DNA of 64,000 nt from Saccopteryx bilineata (GCF_036850765.1 NC_089494.1:56251809-56315808); one strand, 5' to 3'; counted from the first letter of the stretch, positions 48,610 through 58,736 are shown. Program-made: numbers and translations. The notes: a model not told the origin generated them from the sequence alone.

Positions 48610-48696
48610 CCCTGAGTTACCAATGTCACTGCATTAAAATTAATAAAAATAAGATTAAAAAAACAACCCCCCAAACAAACAAACAAACAAACAAAA
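48610..48696 (+). mobile_element. Micro-L1: 87-bp L1 3' end with 15-bp TSD
   Basis: 'ccctgagttaccaatgtcactgcattaaaattaataaaaata…' matches the last bases of the local L1 3' UTR (compare 13450-13480, 29910-29940), then a (caaa)n tail. Flanked by agaaaacaagatcca at 48595-48609 and 48697-48711. Confidence 0.88.
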
Positions 48697-49897
48697 AGAA
48701 AACAAGATCCATATATACTTACTATATGTTGTTTATAGAGGCTTACCTCAGAACAAAAGATTAAAGATTTAAAAAGTGGAAAAAAGATATTTAATGCTAT
48801 TTGAAATGAAAAAAGAAAGCTGGGGTAGCAATACTGATATCTGATAAAATAGACATTAAAATAAAGGCTTTATAGTAAGTGACAAAGGACACTCCATAAT
48901 GATAAAGGAAACAATTCAACAAGAGGAGATAACCCCTGTAAACATTTATGCACCCACTACAGGAGCACCTAAATATGTAAAGCAAATCTTGATGGACATA
49001 AAGGGAGAGGTTGACAGTAATACAGTCATAGTATGGAATTTTAACACCCCATTGATATCAATGGATAGATCTTCCAGACAAAATCAACAAAGAAACAGCG
49101 TCGTTAAATGACACACTAGATCAGATGAACTTAATTTATATCTTTAGAGCACTTCACTCCAAAACAGCAGAATATACATTCTTTTCAGTCACACAGGGAA
49201 CAATTTTAGGAGAGACCGTATGTTAGGACACAAAACAAATCTTAATACATTTAAGATATTGAAATTATATCAAGCATCTTCTCTGACTGTAATGGTATGA
49301 AACGAGAAATAAATCACAAGGAAAAATACTGAAAACTACACAAAGACATATAGGCTAAACAACATGTTACTAAATAATAAATAGGTTTAACAACAAAATC
49401 AAGGAAGAAATAAAAATATACCTTGAAACAAGTGGAAATGAGAATACAACAACCCAAAATCTATGGGACACAGTGAAAACAGTCCTAAAAGGGAAAGTCA
49501 TAGCATTACAAAGCTATCTCAACAAACAGGAAAAATCTCCTATAAACAATTTTAACTTTACACTTAAAGGATCTGGAGAGAAAGAACAGCAAACGAAGCC
49601 CAAAGTGAGTAAAAGAAAAGAAATAATAAAGATCAGAGCAAAATAAACAAAAAAGGGTCTAAAGAAACAATACAAAAAATTAGTGAAACCAAGAGCTGGT
49701 TCTTTGAAAAGATTGACAAACCTTTAACAAGATTCATCAAGAAAAAAAAGAGGACCCAAATAAATACAATCGGAAATGAAAGAAGAGACGTAACAACTGA
49801 CGCCAAAGAAATACAAAGGACTGTAAGAAAATATTATAAACACCTATAAGCCAACAAATTGTTAAATCTGGATGAAATGGATAAATGACTAGAAACG

Positions 49898-50458
49898 TAC
49901 TGTACAGCGAGTAGCTACGGCCACCGTCACAGCCACCTGGCTTGTGCAAGTTCGCATTGAATTTGGACAGACTGTAATGAAACAACGAAGCCAAGAACTG
50001 GTGGGCCATTAGCTTTAATCCTAACTTGCACCCAGCGGGCAAGAAATACACACAGGGGGAAAACACTTCCCTTTCCATTCAGGGCTCCCAAAGCCACTGA
50101 CTTATCTGAGTTTCCTTGAATCAAAGGTTTGTATCTCACCAGCCTTATTCACCTCTGTTCCCCATCTCCTTCTCCCTCCCTGCACAAACTCTACACAAAC
50201 TGGCTTCTCCTTCAGCACTCCGCCATTTTGGCTGCTTTTCCTCTCCCCCACATGGCCTTTTTCTGCTCTCTCTTATATTGTAGAAATCAAAACCTTTAAT
50301 CTAATATACAAACAAGGAAGTCTCTGATACAAAGTCACTTATCTGAGGCATAATGGGGTTCCTCATAAGAGTGCACCACCCCAGGGGGGGAAAGGCTTAG
50401 TCTTAAAACTAAGCCTTAGGCTATAACAACCCTGCCTGCTTACAGCATGTTCCCCACA
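49898..50458 (-). mobile_element. LTR-like insert (solo LTR candidate) in L1 ORF2
   Basis: Interrupts ORF2 between 'gaaacgtac' and 'gaccatcttcc'. On the minus strand it starts TGTGGGGAACATGCTG and ends …CTCGCTGTACA (TG…CA), with a TATA-like 'acaatataagag' about midway, as in a retroviral LTR. No coding region. Another 50 bp (50459-50508) of unclear origin lies before ORF2 resumes and no TSD could be fixed, so boundaries are tentative. Confidence 0.6.
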
Positions 50459-51323
50459 CCCAATGCAGATTATAAGTGAGCAAACATATATATCATATTT
50501 ACGACTTATTTGACCATCTTCCAAAAGTAAATCAGGAAGAATCAGAAAATATGAGTAGAGAGATTACAGCTAGTGGAACTGAAGCAGTAATCAAAAACCA
50601 CCCAGCAAACAAAAGTCCTGGGCTGGATGTCTTCACTCATGAATTTTACCAAACATCCAAAGAGCTAACACCTATCCTTCTTAAACTATTCTAAAAAGTC
50701 CAAGAGGAAGGAAGACTCCCAGGCTCATTTTATGAGGGCAGCATTATCCTAATCCAAAACCAGATAAAGACGCTATCAAGAAAGAAAAATATAAGCCAAA
50801 TTCCTGATGAACATAAATGCTAAAATCTGCAATATAACATTAGCAAACCTACCCAGCAATACATTAAAATAATCATACACCATGATCGAGTGGGAATTAC
50901 TCTGGTGATGCAAGGTTGGTACAATATTTGCAAATCAGTAAATGTGACATCACATAAACAAATAAAGGATAAAAATCACATAATTATATCAATAAATACA
51001 GAAAAAGCATTTGATAAAGTCCAGCACCCATTTAAGATAAAAACTCTCAGCAATGTGGGAATAAAAGGGGAACATACCTCAACATAATAAAGGCCATATT
51101 GACAAACCCACAGATAGCATCATACTCAGTGGGCAAAAACTAAAAACTGTTCCTAAAGATTGGGAAGAAGACAGAATGTCTGTCTGCTTTCACCACTGTT
51201 ACTCAGTATACTACTGGAAGTCCTAGCTATAGCAGTCAGAGCAGAAGAAGAAATAAAAAGCATCCAAATTGGAAAGGAAGAAGTAAAACCGTCATTATTT
51301 ACACATGACATGATACTGTATAC

Positions 51324-51840
51324 CAGGGGTCCTCAAACTATAGCCCGCGGGCTGCATGTGGCTCCCTGAGGCCATTTATCTGGCTCCCGCCGCACTTCCG
51401 GAAGGGGCACCTCTTTCATTGGTGGTCAGTGAGAGTACTGTGCTCCTGGAGTACTGTATGTGGCGGCGCCGCAAAGCGGCATTGCTCACCTACAGTACTA
51501 CTTCCAGTGACGCGGGATGCACATGTCACGGCACCAGAAGTGCATCATATCACTTGTTATGGCTAGCAGTGACAAATATGGAACCGGACATTGACCATCT
51601 CATTAGCCAAAAGCAGGCCCATAGTTCCCATTGAAATACTGGTCAGTTTGTTGATTTAAATTTACTTGTTCTTTATTTTAAATATTGTATTTGTTCCCGT
51701 TTTGTTTTTTTTACTTTAAAATAAGATATGTGCAGTGTGCATAGGGATTTGTTCATAGTTTTTTTTTTTTATAGTCTGGCCCTCCAATGGTCTGAGGGAC
51801 AGTGAACTGGCCCCCTGTGTAAAAAGTTTGGGTATCCCTG
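51324..51840. mobile_element. SPIN-type non-autonomous hAT transposon, perfect 8-bp TSD
   Basis: 517 bp, ends CAGGGGTCCTCAAACTATAG and (right reversed) CAGGGATACCCAAACTTT-like, with TSD ctgtatac at 51316-51323 and 51841-51848. Internal landmarks 'ggcggcgccgcaaagcggc', 'gtactgtgctcctggagtac' and 'tggtctgagggacagtgaactggcccc' are those I know from SPACE INVADERS (SPIN), a hAT spread horizontally among tetrapods. No transposase. Inserted in L1 ORF2, so it is younger than that L1. Confidence 0.88.
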
Positions 51841-52675
51841 CTGTATACAAAGAACCCTAAAGATTCTGTCAAAAAACTACTGCAATTGATAGATGAATTC
51901 AGGAGAGTAGTAAGATACAAAATGAATATCCAGAAATCGGTTGCGTTTTTATAATCCAATAATGAACTATCAGAAAGGGAAACAACGAAAGCAATCCCAT
52001 TTACAATTGCATCAAAAATTAATTAACATACCTAGGTATAAATTTAACCAAGGATGTAAAAAACCTGTACTCAGGAAATTATAAGACACTGGAGAAAGAA
52101 ACTGAGGAAGGCACAAATAATTGGGTGCACATACCATGTTCATGGTTAGGAAGAATTAGCATCATTAAAATATTCATACTACCCAAAGCAAACTATAGCT
52201 TCAATGCAACTCCTATCAAGATACCAATGGAGTATTTCACAGAACTAGAATAAATATTCCAAAAATTTATATAGAATTACTAAAAGACCCTGAATAGTCA
52301 TAGCAATCTTGAGAAAGAACAAAATTGGAAAATCACACTACCTGATGTCAAACTATACTGATAGGCCACAGGAATCAAAACAGCATAAAAACAGATATAT
52401 AGATCAATGGAACAGAATAGAGAGCCCAGAAATAAATCCAGGCCTTTCTTCTCAATTACTATTTGATAGAGGAGGCAAGAACATAAAAGAGGGTAAAGAT
52501 AATCTCTTCAATAAGTAGTACTGGGAAAATTGGAGAGATATGTGCAAAAAAATGAAAGTAGACCATCTTCTTACACCACACACACAAAAACCCCTTAAAT
52601 TGAATTAAAGACTTAAATGTAAATTGAGAAACCATAAAACCCTAGAAGAAGACATAGTAAAATCATTCATTTCTC

Positions 52676-53080
52676 TCTCTCTTTTTTTTTTTTTTTGTAA
52701 TTTTCTGAAGCTGGAAACGGGGAGAGACAGTCAGACAAACTCCCGCATGCGCCCAACCGGGATCCACCCGGCATGCCCACCAGGGGCGACGCTCTGCCCA
52801 CCAGGGGGCGTTGCTCTGCCCATCCTGGGCGTCGCTATGTTGCGACCAGAGCCACTCTAGCACCTGAGGCAGAGGCCACAGAGCCATCCCCAGCGCCCGG
52901 GCCATCTTTGCTCCAATGGAGCCTTGGCTGCGGGAGGGGAAGAGAGAGACAGAGAGGAAGGAGGGGGGGAGGGGTGGAGAAGCAGATGGGCGCCTCTCCT
53001 GTGTGCCCTGGCCGGGAATCGAAACCGGGACTTCTGCAGGCCAGGCCTACGCTCTACCACTGAGCCAACCGGCCAGGGCC
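52676..53080 (-). mobile_element. Long Ves-type SINE, 11-bp TSD
   Basis: TSD attcatttctc at 52665-52675 and 53081-53091. T-run left, head right. One intact CTCF-like core at 52798-52810, the other has four G. Confidence 0.93.
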
Positions 53081-53327
53081 ATTCATTTCTCATAGCAATG
53101 TATTTCCTAATATGTCTCCTCAAGCCAGGGAAGCAAAAGAAAAAATAAACAAATGGAACGACATAAAACTAAAAAGTTTTTTCAGAATAAAGCAAACCAT
53201 CAATAAAATGAATAAACAACCCACTGAATGGGAGAACATATTTGCAGATTTATTTGATAAGGGGATAATATCTAAAATTTATAAAAATCTTAATAAAACT
53301 GAACAGCAAAATAAATACAATTTTTAA

Positions 53328-53570
53328 AAAGGTGAGGACATTAAACAAACAAAAAATGAAATCTTAAAAACATAGACAACAGAGTGAGAATTGTAGGAGG
53401 GTGAGTGTGGTGGGGGAAGTGGGGATAGATGGTGATGGAGGGAGATTTGAGTTGGAGTGGAGAATGCACAATACTACATATGGATGATGTATTGTAGAGT
53501 TGTGCACTTGAGACCTGTATATTTTTATTAACCAATGTCAACCCAATAAGTTCAGTAAAAGTTTTTTTTT
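53328..53570 (+). mobile_element. Nested L1 3' UTR fragment
   Basis: G-rich 'ggagggtgagtgtggtgggggaagtgggg' followed by 'ttaaccaatgtcaacccaataagttcagt' and a T/A tail is an L1 3' end; ORF2 of the host L1 stops before it and resumes at 'ggggaaaggacctaaatagac'. Flanks are A-rich so the TSD is uncertain. Confidence 0.7.
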
Positions 53571-53955
53571 AAATGGGGAAAGGACCTAAATAGACACTTC
53601 TCCAAAGAAGACATACAGATGGCCAATAGACACAAAAAGGTGCTCAGCATCACTAATTATAGAGAAATACAAATCAACACCACATTGAAATTTCACCTGA
53701 CAGAATGGCTATCATCAATAAATCAAACAAATGTTGGCGAGGGTGTGGAGAAGAGGGGAAGCCTCATGCAGATTGGTGGAAAGAGGTATCGAATTACTTC
53801 AAAAAATTGAAACTGGAACTGGCTTATGATCCAGTGAATCTACATCTGGGAATATATCCGAAGAAACTCAAGTCACTAATTTGAAAGAATATGCACCCCT
53901 ATGTTCGCTGCAGCATTATTTATAATGGCCAAGATTTGGAAGCAGTCCAAGTGCC

Positions 53956-54118
53956 CATGGTTCAGTGGCTTATAGCATTGTCCCAATGCACCAAGGTTGT
54001 GGTCGATCCCTAGTCAGGGCACATGCAGTAATTAACCAGTGCAAACATTAACCATGCAAAAATAAGTGGAACAACAGATCAATCTCTCTCTCTCAAATTA
54101 ATAAATAAGATTTTTTTT
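53956..54118 (+). mobile_element. Short tRNA-head SINE
   Basis: 'catggttcagtggcttatagcattgtc … ggtcgatccctagtcagggcacatgcag … aataagtggaacaacagatcaatctctctctctc' then an A-rich tail. Host ORF2 text continues on both sides. Confidence 0.82.
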
Positions 54119-54174
54119 AAATGCTGTGGTATATTTACACAATGGAATACTACTTAGCTGTAAAAAAAGAAAGG

Positions 54175-54585
54175 CCCTGGCCGGTTGGCTCAGTGGTAGA
54201 GCGTCGGCCTGGCGTGCAGAAGTCCCGGGTTCAATTCCCTGCCAGGGCACACAGGAGAAGCGCCCATTTGCTTCTTCACCCCTCCCCCTCTCCTTCCTCT
54301 CTGTCTCTCTCTTCCCCTCCCGCAGCAACCAAGGCTCCATTGGAGCAAAGATGGCCCCGGGCGCTGGGGATGGCTCTGTGACCTCTGCCTCAGGCGCTAG
54401 AATGGCTCTGGTCACAACATAGCGATGCCCCGGATGGGCAGAGCATCGCCCCCTGGTGGGCAGAGCGTCGCCCCCTGGTGGGCGTGCCGGGTGGATCCCG
54501 GCGGGCGCAAGCGGGAGTCTGTCTGACTGTCTCTCCCCGTTTCCAGCTTCAGAAAAATACAAAATAAAAAAAAAGAAAGAAAGAA
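54175..54585 (+). mobile_element. Long Ves-type SINE
   Basis: Forward: ggccctggccggttggctca head, B box gggttcaattccc, tail (gaaa)n. Two intact CTCF-like cores on the minus strand (54447-54459, 54469-54481). Flank similarity 'aaaaaaagaaag' gives a likely TSD. Confidence 0.92.
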
Positions 54586-55011
54586 AGGAAATCTTACCTT
54601 TTGTGATGGCATGGAAGGACCTGGACAGCCTTATGTAAAGTGAAATAAGCCAGTCAGAGAAAGACAAGTACCGTATGATTTCACTTACATACAGAATGTA
54701 TTGAACAAAGTAAATTATCAAACCAAATAGAAACAGACTTATAGATACAGAGAACAAACTGGCACTGTCATATGGGAGAGAATTTGGTGTGTGTGTGTGT
54801 GGAGAGGGCTGGGTGAGAAAAGTAAAAGGATTAAGCCAAAAAAAGAGTCATGGACACAGTCCACAGTGTGGTGATTACTGAAGGGAAAGATGCGGGGTGA
54901 GAGGAAAGGGGGGATATGGTGATGGAAGGAGACTTGACAGAATTGTATATCTGAAACCTATATAATATTATTACCCAATGTCACCCCAATAAACTTAATT
55001 TAAAATACCAA

Positions 55012-55620
55012 AAATAAATAAAATATACCATTTATCCTCACATGGTTTTCACATTTTCGAACCTTAGAACTTAAACTTGAAACTGTAACACTATTGAGCC
55101 ACCACAAGATGGTGCCACGAGTATATTGAGAGCGAGATAGTTTTCTCATTTCTAATCCTGTAACATTTTGCTGGAATTTATTAATGGGTATGGAATAAGC
55201 AGAAAAATACTCAAAAACGAGGAGATGAGGATATGTTGACATGCCTGTGTGGGCAGGAGCATGCTGCATCATTTGTGAGACTTTTTATGAGCATCTATGC
55301 ATTAGGCAGAATACATAGGGGAGACATAGGTTGTGTGTATTTGTGTTACAGAGGGGGGGTAGGGGTGATTTCCCCCCCAGTTTTCAGGAATAAAAATTAT
55401 TACTTAAATATGTAATATTTCCCTCTGTCTGGAAAAGTTGTAGTTATTTTTAAGAGATATTAGACATGAACATAAATGTTTAATGCAAATTTCAGTGTAT
55501 GAGATACATGTGGAGATAGGCTGCAATTTATCACTATGACATATATTATGTTTTCAGTGGCAGCATATGGTTTTAAATGCTTGCTTTTTATTTTTAATGA
55601 GTCAGTTTTCCATCTATCAT
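55012..55620. other. AT-rich non-coding sequence
   Basis: No gene or repeat recognised. Confidence 0.4.
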
Positions 55621-55649
55621 TTAACAGAAAAAATATGTATATATATATA

Positions 55650-56246
55650 CAGTGTGTCCATAAAGTCATGGTGCACTTTTGACCGGTCAAAGGAAAGCAA
55701 TAAAAGACGATAGAAATGTGAAATCTGCACCAAATAAAAAGAAAACCCTCCCAGTTTCTGTAGGATGATGTGGCAGCATGTGCGCATGCGCAGATGATGA
55801 CATAACACCGTGTATACAGCGGAGCAGCCCACAGCCATGCCAGTTGAGATGTGGACGGTACAGAGGAAAGTTCAGTGTGTTCTGTGGCTTGCCAAATTTG
55901 AATCTGTGACCAAAGTGCAACGTGAATATTGGCGCGTTTATAACGAAGCGCCACCACATAGGAATAACATTACTCGGTGGGATAAGCAGTTGAAGGAAAC
56001 CGGCAGTTTGGTGGAGAAAGCCTGTTCTGGTAGGCCATCAGTCAGTGACGAGTCTGTAGAGGCTATACGGGATAGCTACCTAAGGAGCCCTAAAACATCT
56101 GTGCGTGAGCCCACATCGAACTGCGCTGAATAGGTATGAAACTGGGAGAGTTTTCCTTTTATTTGGTGCAGATTTCACATTTCAATCGTCTTTTGTTGCT
56201 TTCCTGTGACCAGTCAAAAGTGCACCATGACTTTACGGACACACTG
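55650..56246 (+). mobile_element. Long-TIR Tc1/mariner-type element, internally deleted
   Basis: About 597 bp, TA at both ends (55648-55649, 56247-56248). Terminal inverted repeats are about 108 bp: left begins cagtgtgtccataaagtcat, right reversed begins cagtgtgtccgtaaagtcat, and both run to 'ctcccagtttc'. Between them is only the 5' part of a transposase gene, so it is a non-autonomous deletion derivative. Confidence 0.9.
55834..56133 (+). pseudogene. Transposase N-terminal HTH fragment
   Basis: About 100 codons open from Met at 55834 (alternative upstream Met at 55810). Residues include WTVQRKVQCVLWLAKFESVT, then RWDKQLKETGSLVEKACSGRP and SVEAIRDSYLRSPKTSVR. The order 'helix – R-W – x-TGS-V – GRP – E-x-I-R-x-S-x-SP' fits the HTH/DUF4817-like DNA-binding region known from arthropod mariner-group transposases. 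The catalytic DDE part is absent because the right TIR follows at once. Confidence 0.8.
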
Positions 56247-56248
56247 TA

Positions 56249-56279
56249 TTTATTTATTCATTTTAGAGAGAGGAGACAC

Positions 56280-56312
<33 letters not shown>

Positions 56313-56440
56313 AGGGAGGGAAGAGCAGGAAGCATCAACTCTCATATGTGCCTTGACCAGGGAAGCCCAGGGTTTTCGCACCAGTGACCTCAGTGTTCCA
56401 GGTCAACGCTTTTACCCACTGCGACACCGCAGATCAGGCC
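56249..56440 (-). mobile_element. Ves-type SINE whose tail hosts the long-TIR element
   Basis: Head at right (cccactgcgacaccgcagatcaggcc), (GA)n, tail 'tttatttattcattttagag' at left. The sequence ttaacagaaaa occurs at 55621-55631 (left of the mariner) and 56441-56451 (right of the SINE): the TSD of the SINE embraces the mariner. Confidence 0.88.
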
Positions 56441-56465
56441 TTAACAGAAAATATTTTGCTAAATA

Positions 56466-56543
56466 TACTGCTCACAAAAATTAGGGGATATTTCAAAAAT
56501 GAATACGAAGCTATAAAATATCCCCTAATTTTTGCGAGCAGTG
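56466..56543. mobile_element. 78-bp palindromic mariner-type MITE
   Basis: Ends tactgctcacaaaaattagg and (right reversed) cactgctcgcaaaaattagg; TA at 56464-56465 and 56544-56545. Nearly a full palindrome, sister of 36602-36678. Confidence 0.9.
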
Positions 56544-56545
56544 TA

Positions 56546-57355
56546 TATGTACCATGGGAAAGTATAACAGATCTTCGATGAATTATCAATGAATTTCTTC
56601 ATTAACTGCACTAGATAAATAAAACATTTTAGTGTGGAGGCAGAAGTATTAAATTATTTACAATGCACTTATTTTTCTAGACCCCATAATTATAAATCTG
56701 TAGACATCTTTCATGGAAAAACTATTATACAACTCATTTTTTTTTTTTTTTAGGTAGAGCCCTTATGACTTCCTTAGTTTTCTATGAATGAACAAACTTA
56801 GAAAGCAAAGGCGTTGGTCAAAATGTACCAAATCAGATCCTTGAAAAGAGGGCATTTGATTTCCCTAGTTTAAATTCTAGATCCTTATGTGAGAGCCCAG
56901 GAATTGTCTCTTACTTGGAACAATTCAGACCCAGTGATGATACAGTAGAAGGAATATTGCTATACTTTTCTGACTCTCTGTCATACACAGGATTGATCAC
57001 TATAAGTTTCCAAGTGTTTTTCCAAATCTGAATTATATTCTTTCAAAAAGATTAGAGTTAGTGCTCTACATCTGTACTCCCCTGGTAAATTTAATTAAAA
57101 TTTGTATTGTAGAGTTTGTTGAGATGGAGGTCCCTTAGAATGAGAGTAGAGCAATTTGGAAATAGGATGAAAGTTCAAGTTATAACTCCACCCCCTCACA
57201 ATGCTTTGAGGTAGAGCCCATATACATTTTGAATGGTTTCAGAAAATTAGAACTATACTATACCTAAGGTAGATCTGAGAAAGTCATTAGAGAACAGCTT
57301 TATATATTTTCTGTACATGTGGTTTTAAAATGTTAAACAGGGCTGTCATTTATTT
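56546..57355. other. Unique-looking sequence
   Basis: No gene or repeat recognised. Confidence 0.4.
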
Positions 57356-57370
57356 AAGAACAGAACTCTA

Positions 57371-57729
57371 GGCCCTGACTGGTTGGCTCAGTGGTAGAGC
57401 ATCAGCCTGGCATGCAGGAGTCCCAGGTTCGATTCCCAGCCAGGGCACACAGGAGAAGCTCCCATCTGCTTCTCCAACCCCCCCTTCCTCTCTCTCTCTT
57501 CCCCTCCCGCAGCCAGGGCTCCATTGGAGCAAAGTTGGCCTGGGCGCTGAGGATATCTCTGTGGCCTCTGCCTCAGGCGCTAGGATGGCTCTGGTTGCAA
57601 CAGAGCGATGCCCCAGATGGGCAGAGCATCGCCCCCTGGTGGGCGTGCCGGGTGGATCCCGTTCGGGCGGATGCGGGAGTCTGTCTGACTGCTTCCCCGT
57701 TTCCAACTTCAGAAAAATAAAAATAAAAA
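57371..57729 (+). mobile_element. Long Ves-type SINE, perfect 15-bp TSD
   Basis: Forward copy: ggccctgactggttggctca head, B box ggttcgattccc. TSD aagaacagaactcta at 57356-57370 and 57730-57744. One intact CTCF-like core on the minus strand (57630-57642). Confidence 0.95.
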
Positions 57730-57744
57730 AAGAACAGAACTCTA

Positions 57745-58230
57745 AAGAATTGATATATAAAGGAGTTTGAATGGAACTTAAAAAAAAAAGAATTAAAAGG
57801 GACATTTGGTCGCTTTTTAGCGAAGGATTGAAAGTCTTTTACCTTAAAAGTGCTTTGGACTATGAACTTTTACATATATTTTATTTATTAACAGCTAAAT
57901 GTTTATATTAAGTCTTGAATTTTAGATTTTAAAAACCAAGCACTAACACTTTTCAGTGTGGAAACAGTTTGATGCAATTATGGTAGATATTTGAGTGGCT
58001 GAGTGATTTGAATCTTTGAACCCCCACTTTAATTCCTGGTGTCATTGTAGAATAGAAATATAATCTATTTGTGTCTGTGTGTTTATTGCTTATTTTAAGT
58101 TAATTTGAGGAGAAAGGCTTTTGGTAGCTGACTCAATAGAAATTTAAATTAGTGAGTGCATTTCCTTACTGTGGAGTGAATGTGCTGTCAGCCTGGCTGA
58201 CCAGCTTTCTTCACACAGATGTTCTACTTT
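57745..58230. other. AT-rich non-coding sequence
   Basis: No gene or repeat recognised. Confidence 0.4.
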
Positions 58231-58238
58231 CATGCCTT

Positions 58239-58728
58239 CAGTGCTGGGATTCAGCCAATTTGCACCAGTTCAGCAGAACTGATACCTAATTTTTTGTTGA
58301 GTTGGCTGAACTGGTTGTTAAAATGGCATTTGTAATCAGGGTTCTCTCTAAGGTGGGCACCTGGGCAGCTGCCCAATGTAGAAATCACCAATTTACATTC
58401 CTTACTCTTTTTTAACGTTCATCTGCACAACAGCGTATTCTAAGCGCCCACAGTAATGTTCATTCCACCCATAGATGAGAAAAATTGCAAGTGAGGATGC
58501 CAATCAAGAAGCAATATGGAAATATCTTAAATAAGTTTTATTGTTTTTTGTCAGGTATTATTTAATATTTTTTCATTAATATTTTAAAACTTTCTTATAA
58601 CAGTCTAGTTTTGTGTACCTCTTTTATTGTTCTTATTTAATATTAAATGCATGAAATAATAAACTACCTTTCGATATATCTTTTTTCCTACTTAAACCGG
58701 TTGTTAAATTATTTGAATCCCACCACTG
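58239..58728. mobile_element. 490-bp non-autonomous hAT element
   Basis: Ends cagtgctgggattcagccaa and (right reversed) cagtggtgggattcaaataa. Flanks catgcctt (58231-58238) and catacctt (58729-58736), 7 of 8. Subterminal 'aactggttgtta' / 'aaccggttgttaa' repeats are typical transposase-binding clutter. No transposase. Confidence 0.85.
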
Positions 58729-58736
58729 CATACCTT

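Larger units (their letters stand above)
48510..54715 (+). pseudogene. L1 ORF2, broken, with nested insertions
   Basis: Endonuclease text at 48899-49111 (TGAPKYVKQILMDIKGEVDS, then VWNFNTPL in place of the usual G-D-F-N). RT text at 50476-50694 (NKSPGLDVFTHEFYQ), 50890-51087 ([17 protein letters not shown]) and 51241-51320; the catalytic box reads FTHD just before the SPIN insertion. Downstream parts resume at 51850, 53112 and 53590. Stops throughout. Confidence 0.88.
45724..55011 (+). mobile_element. Older, nearly complete L1 carrying many nested insertions
   Basis: GC-richer 5' UTR-like part (about 45.8-47.1 kb; exact start unclear), ORF1 to 48456, ORF2 from about 48510 to about 54715, 3' UTR and A-rich tail to about 55011. 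Nested in it: SINE 47400, micro-L1 48610, LTR-like block 49898, SPIN-type hAT 51324, SINE 52676, L1 3' end 53328, SINE 53956, SINE 54175. The load of insertions makes it older than the L1 at 24.6 kb. Confidence 0.85.

Noticed and set aside
54098..54757. 219-codon open frame on the minus strand
   Set aside because: It runs straight through a Ves SINE and L1 text; similar long frames appear in every long SINE copy because the GC-rich body lacks stops.
55460..55959. 165-codon minus-strand frame
   Set aside because: It overlaps the left TIR and the transposase fragment of the long-TIR mariner, which reads on the + strand.
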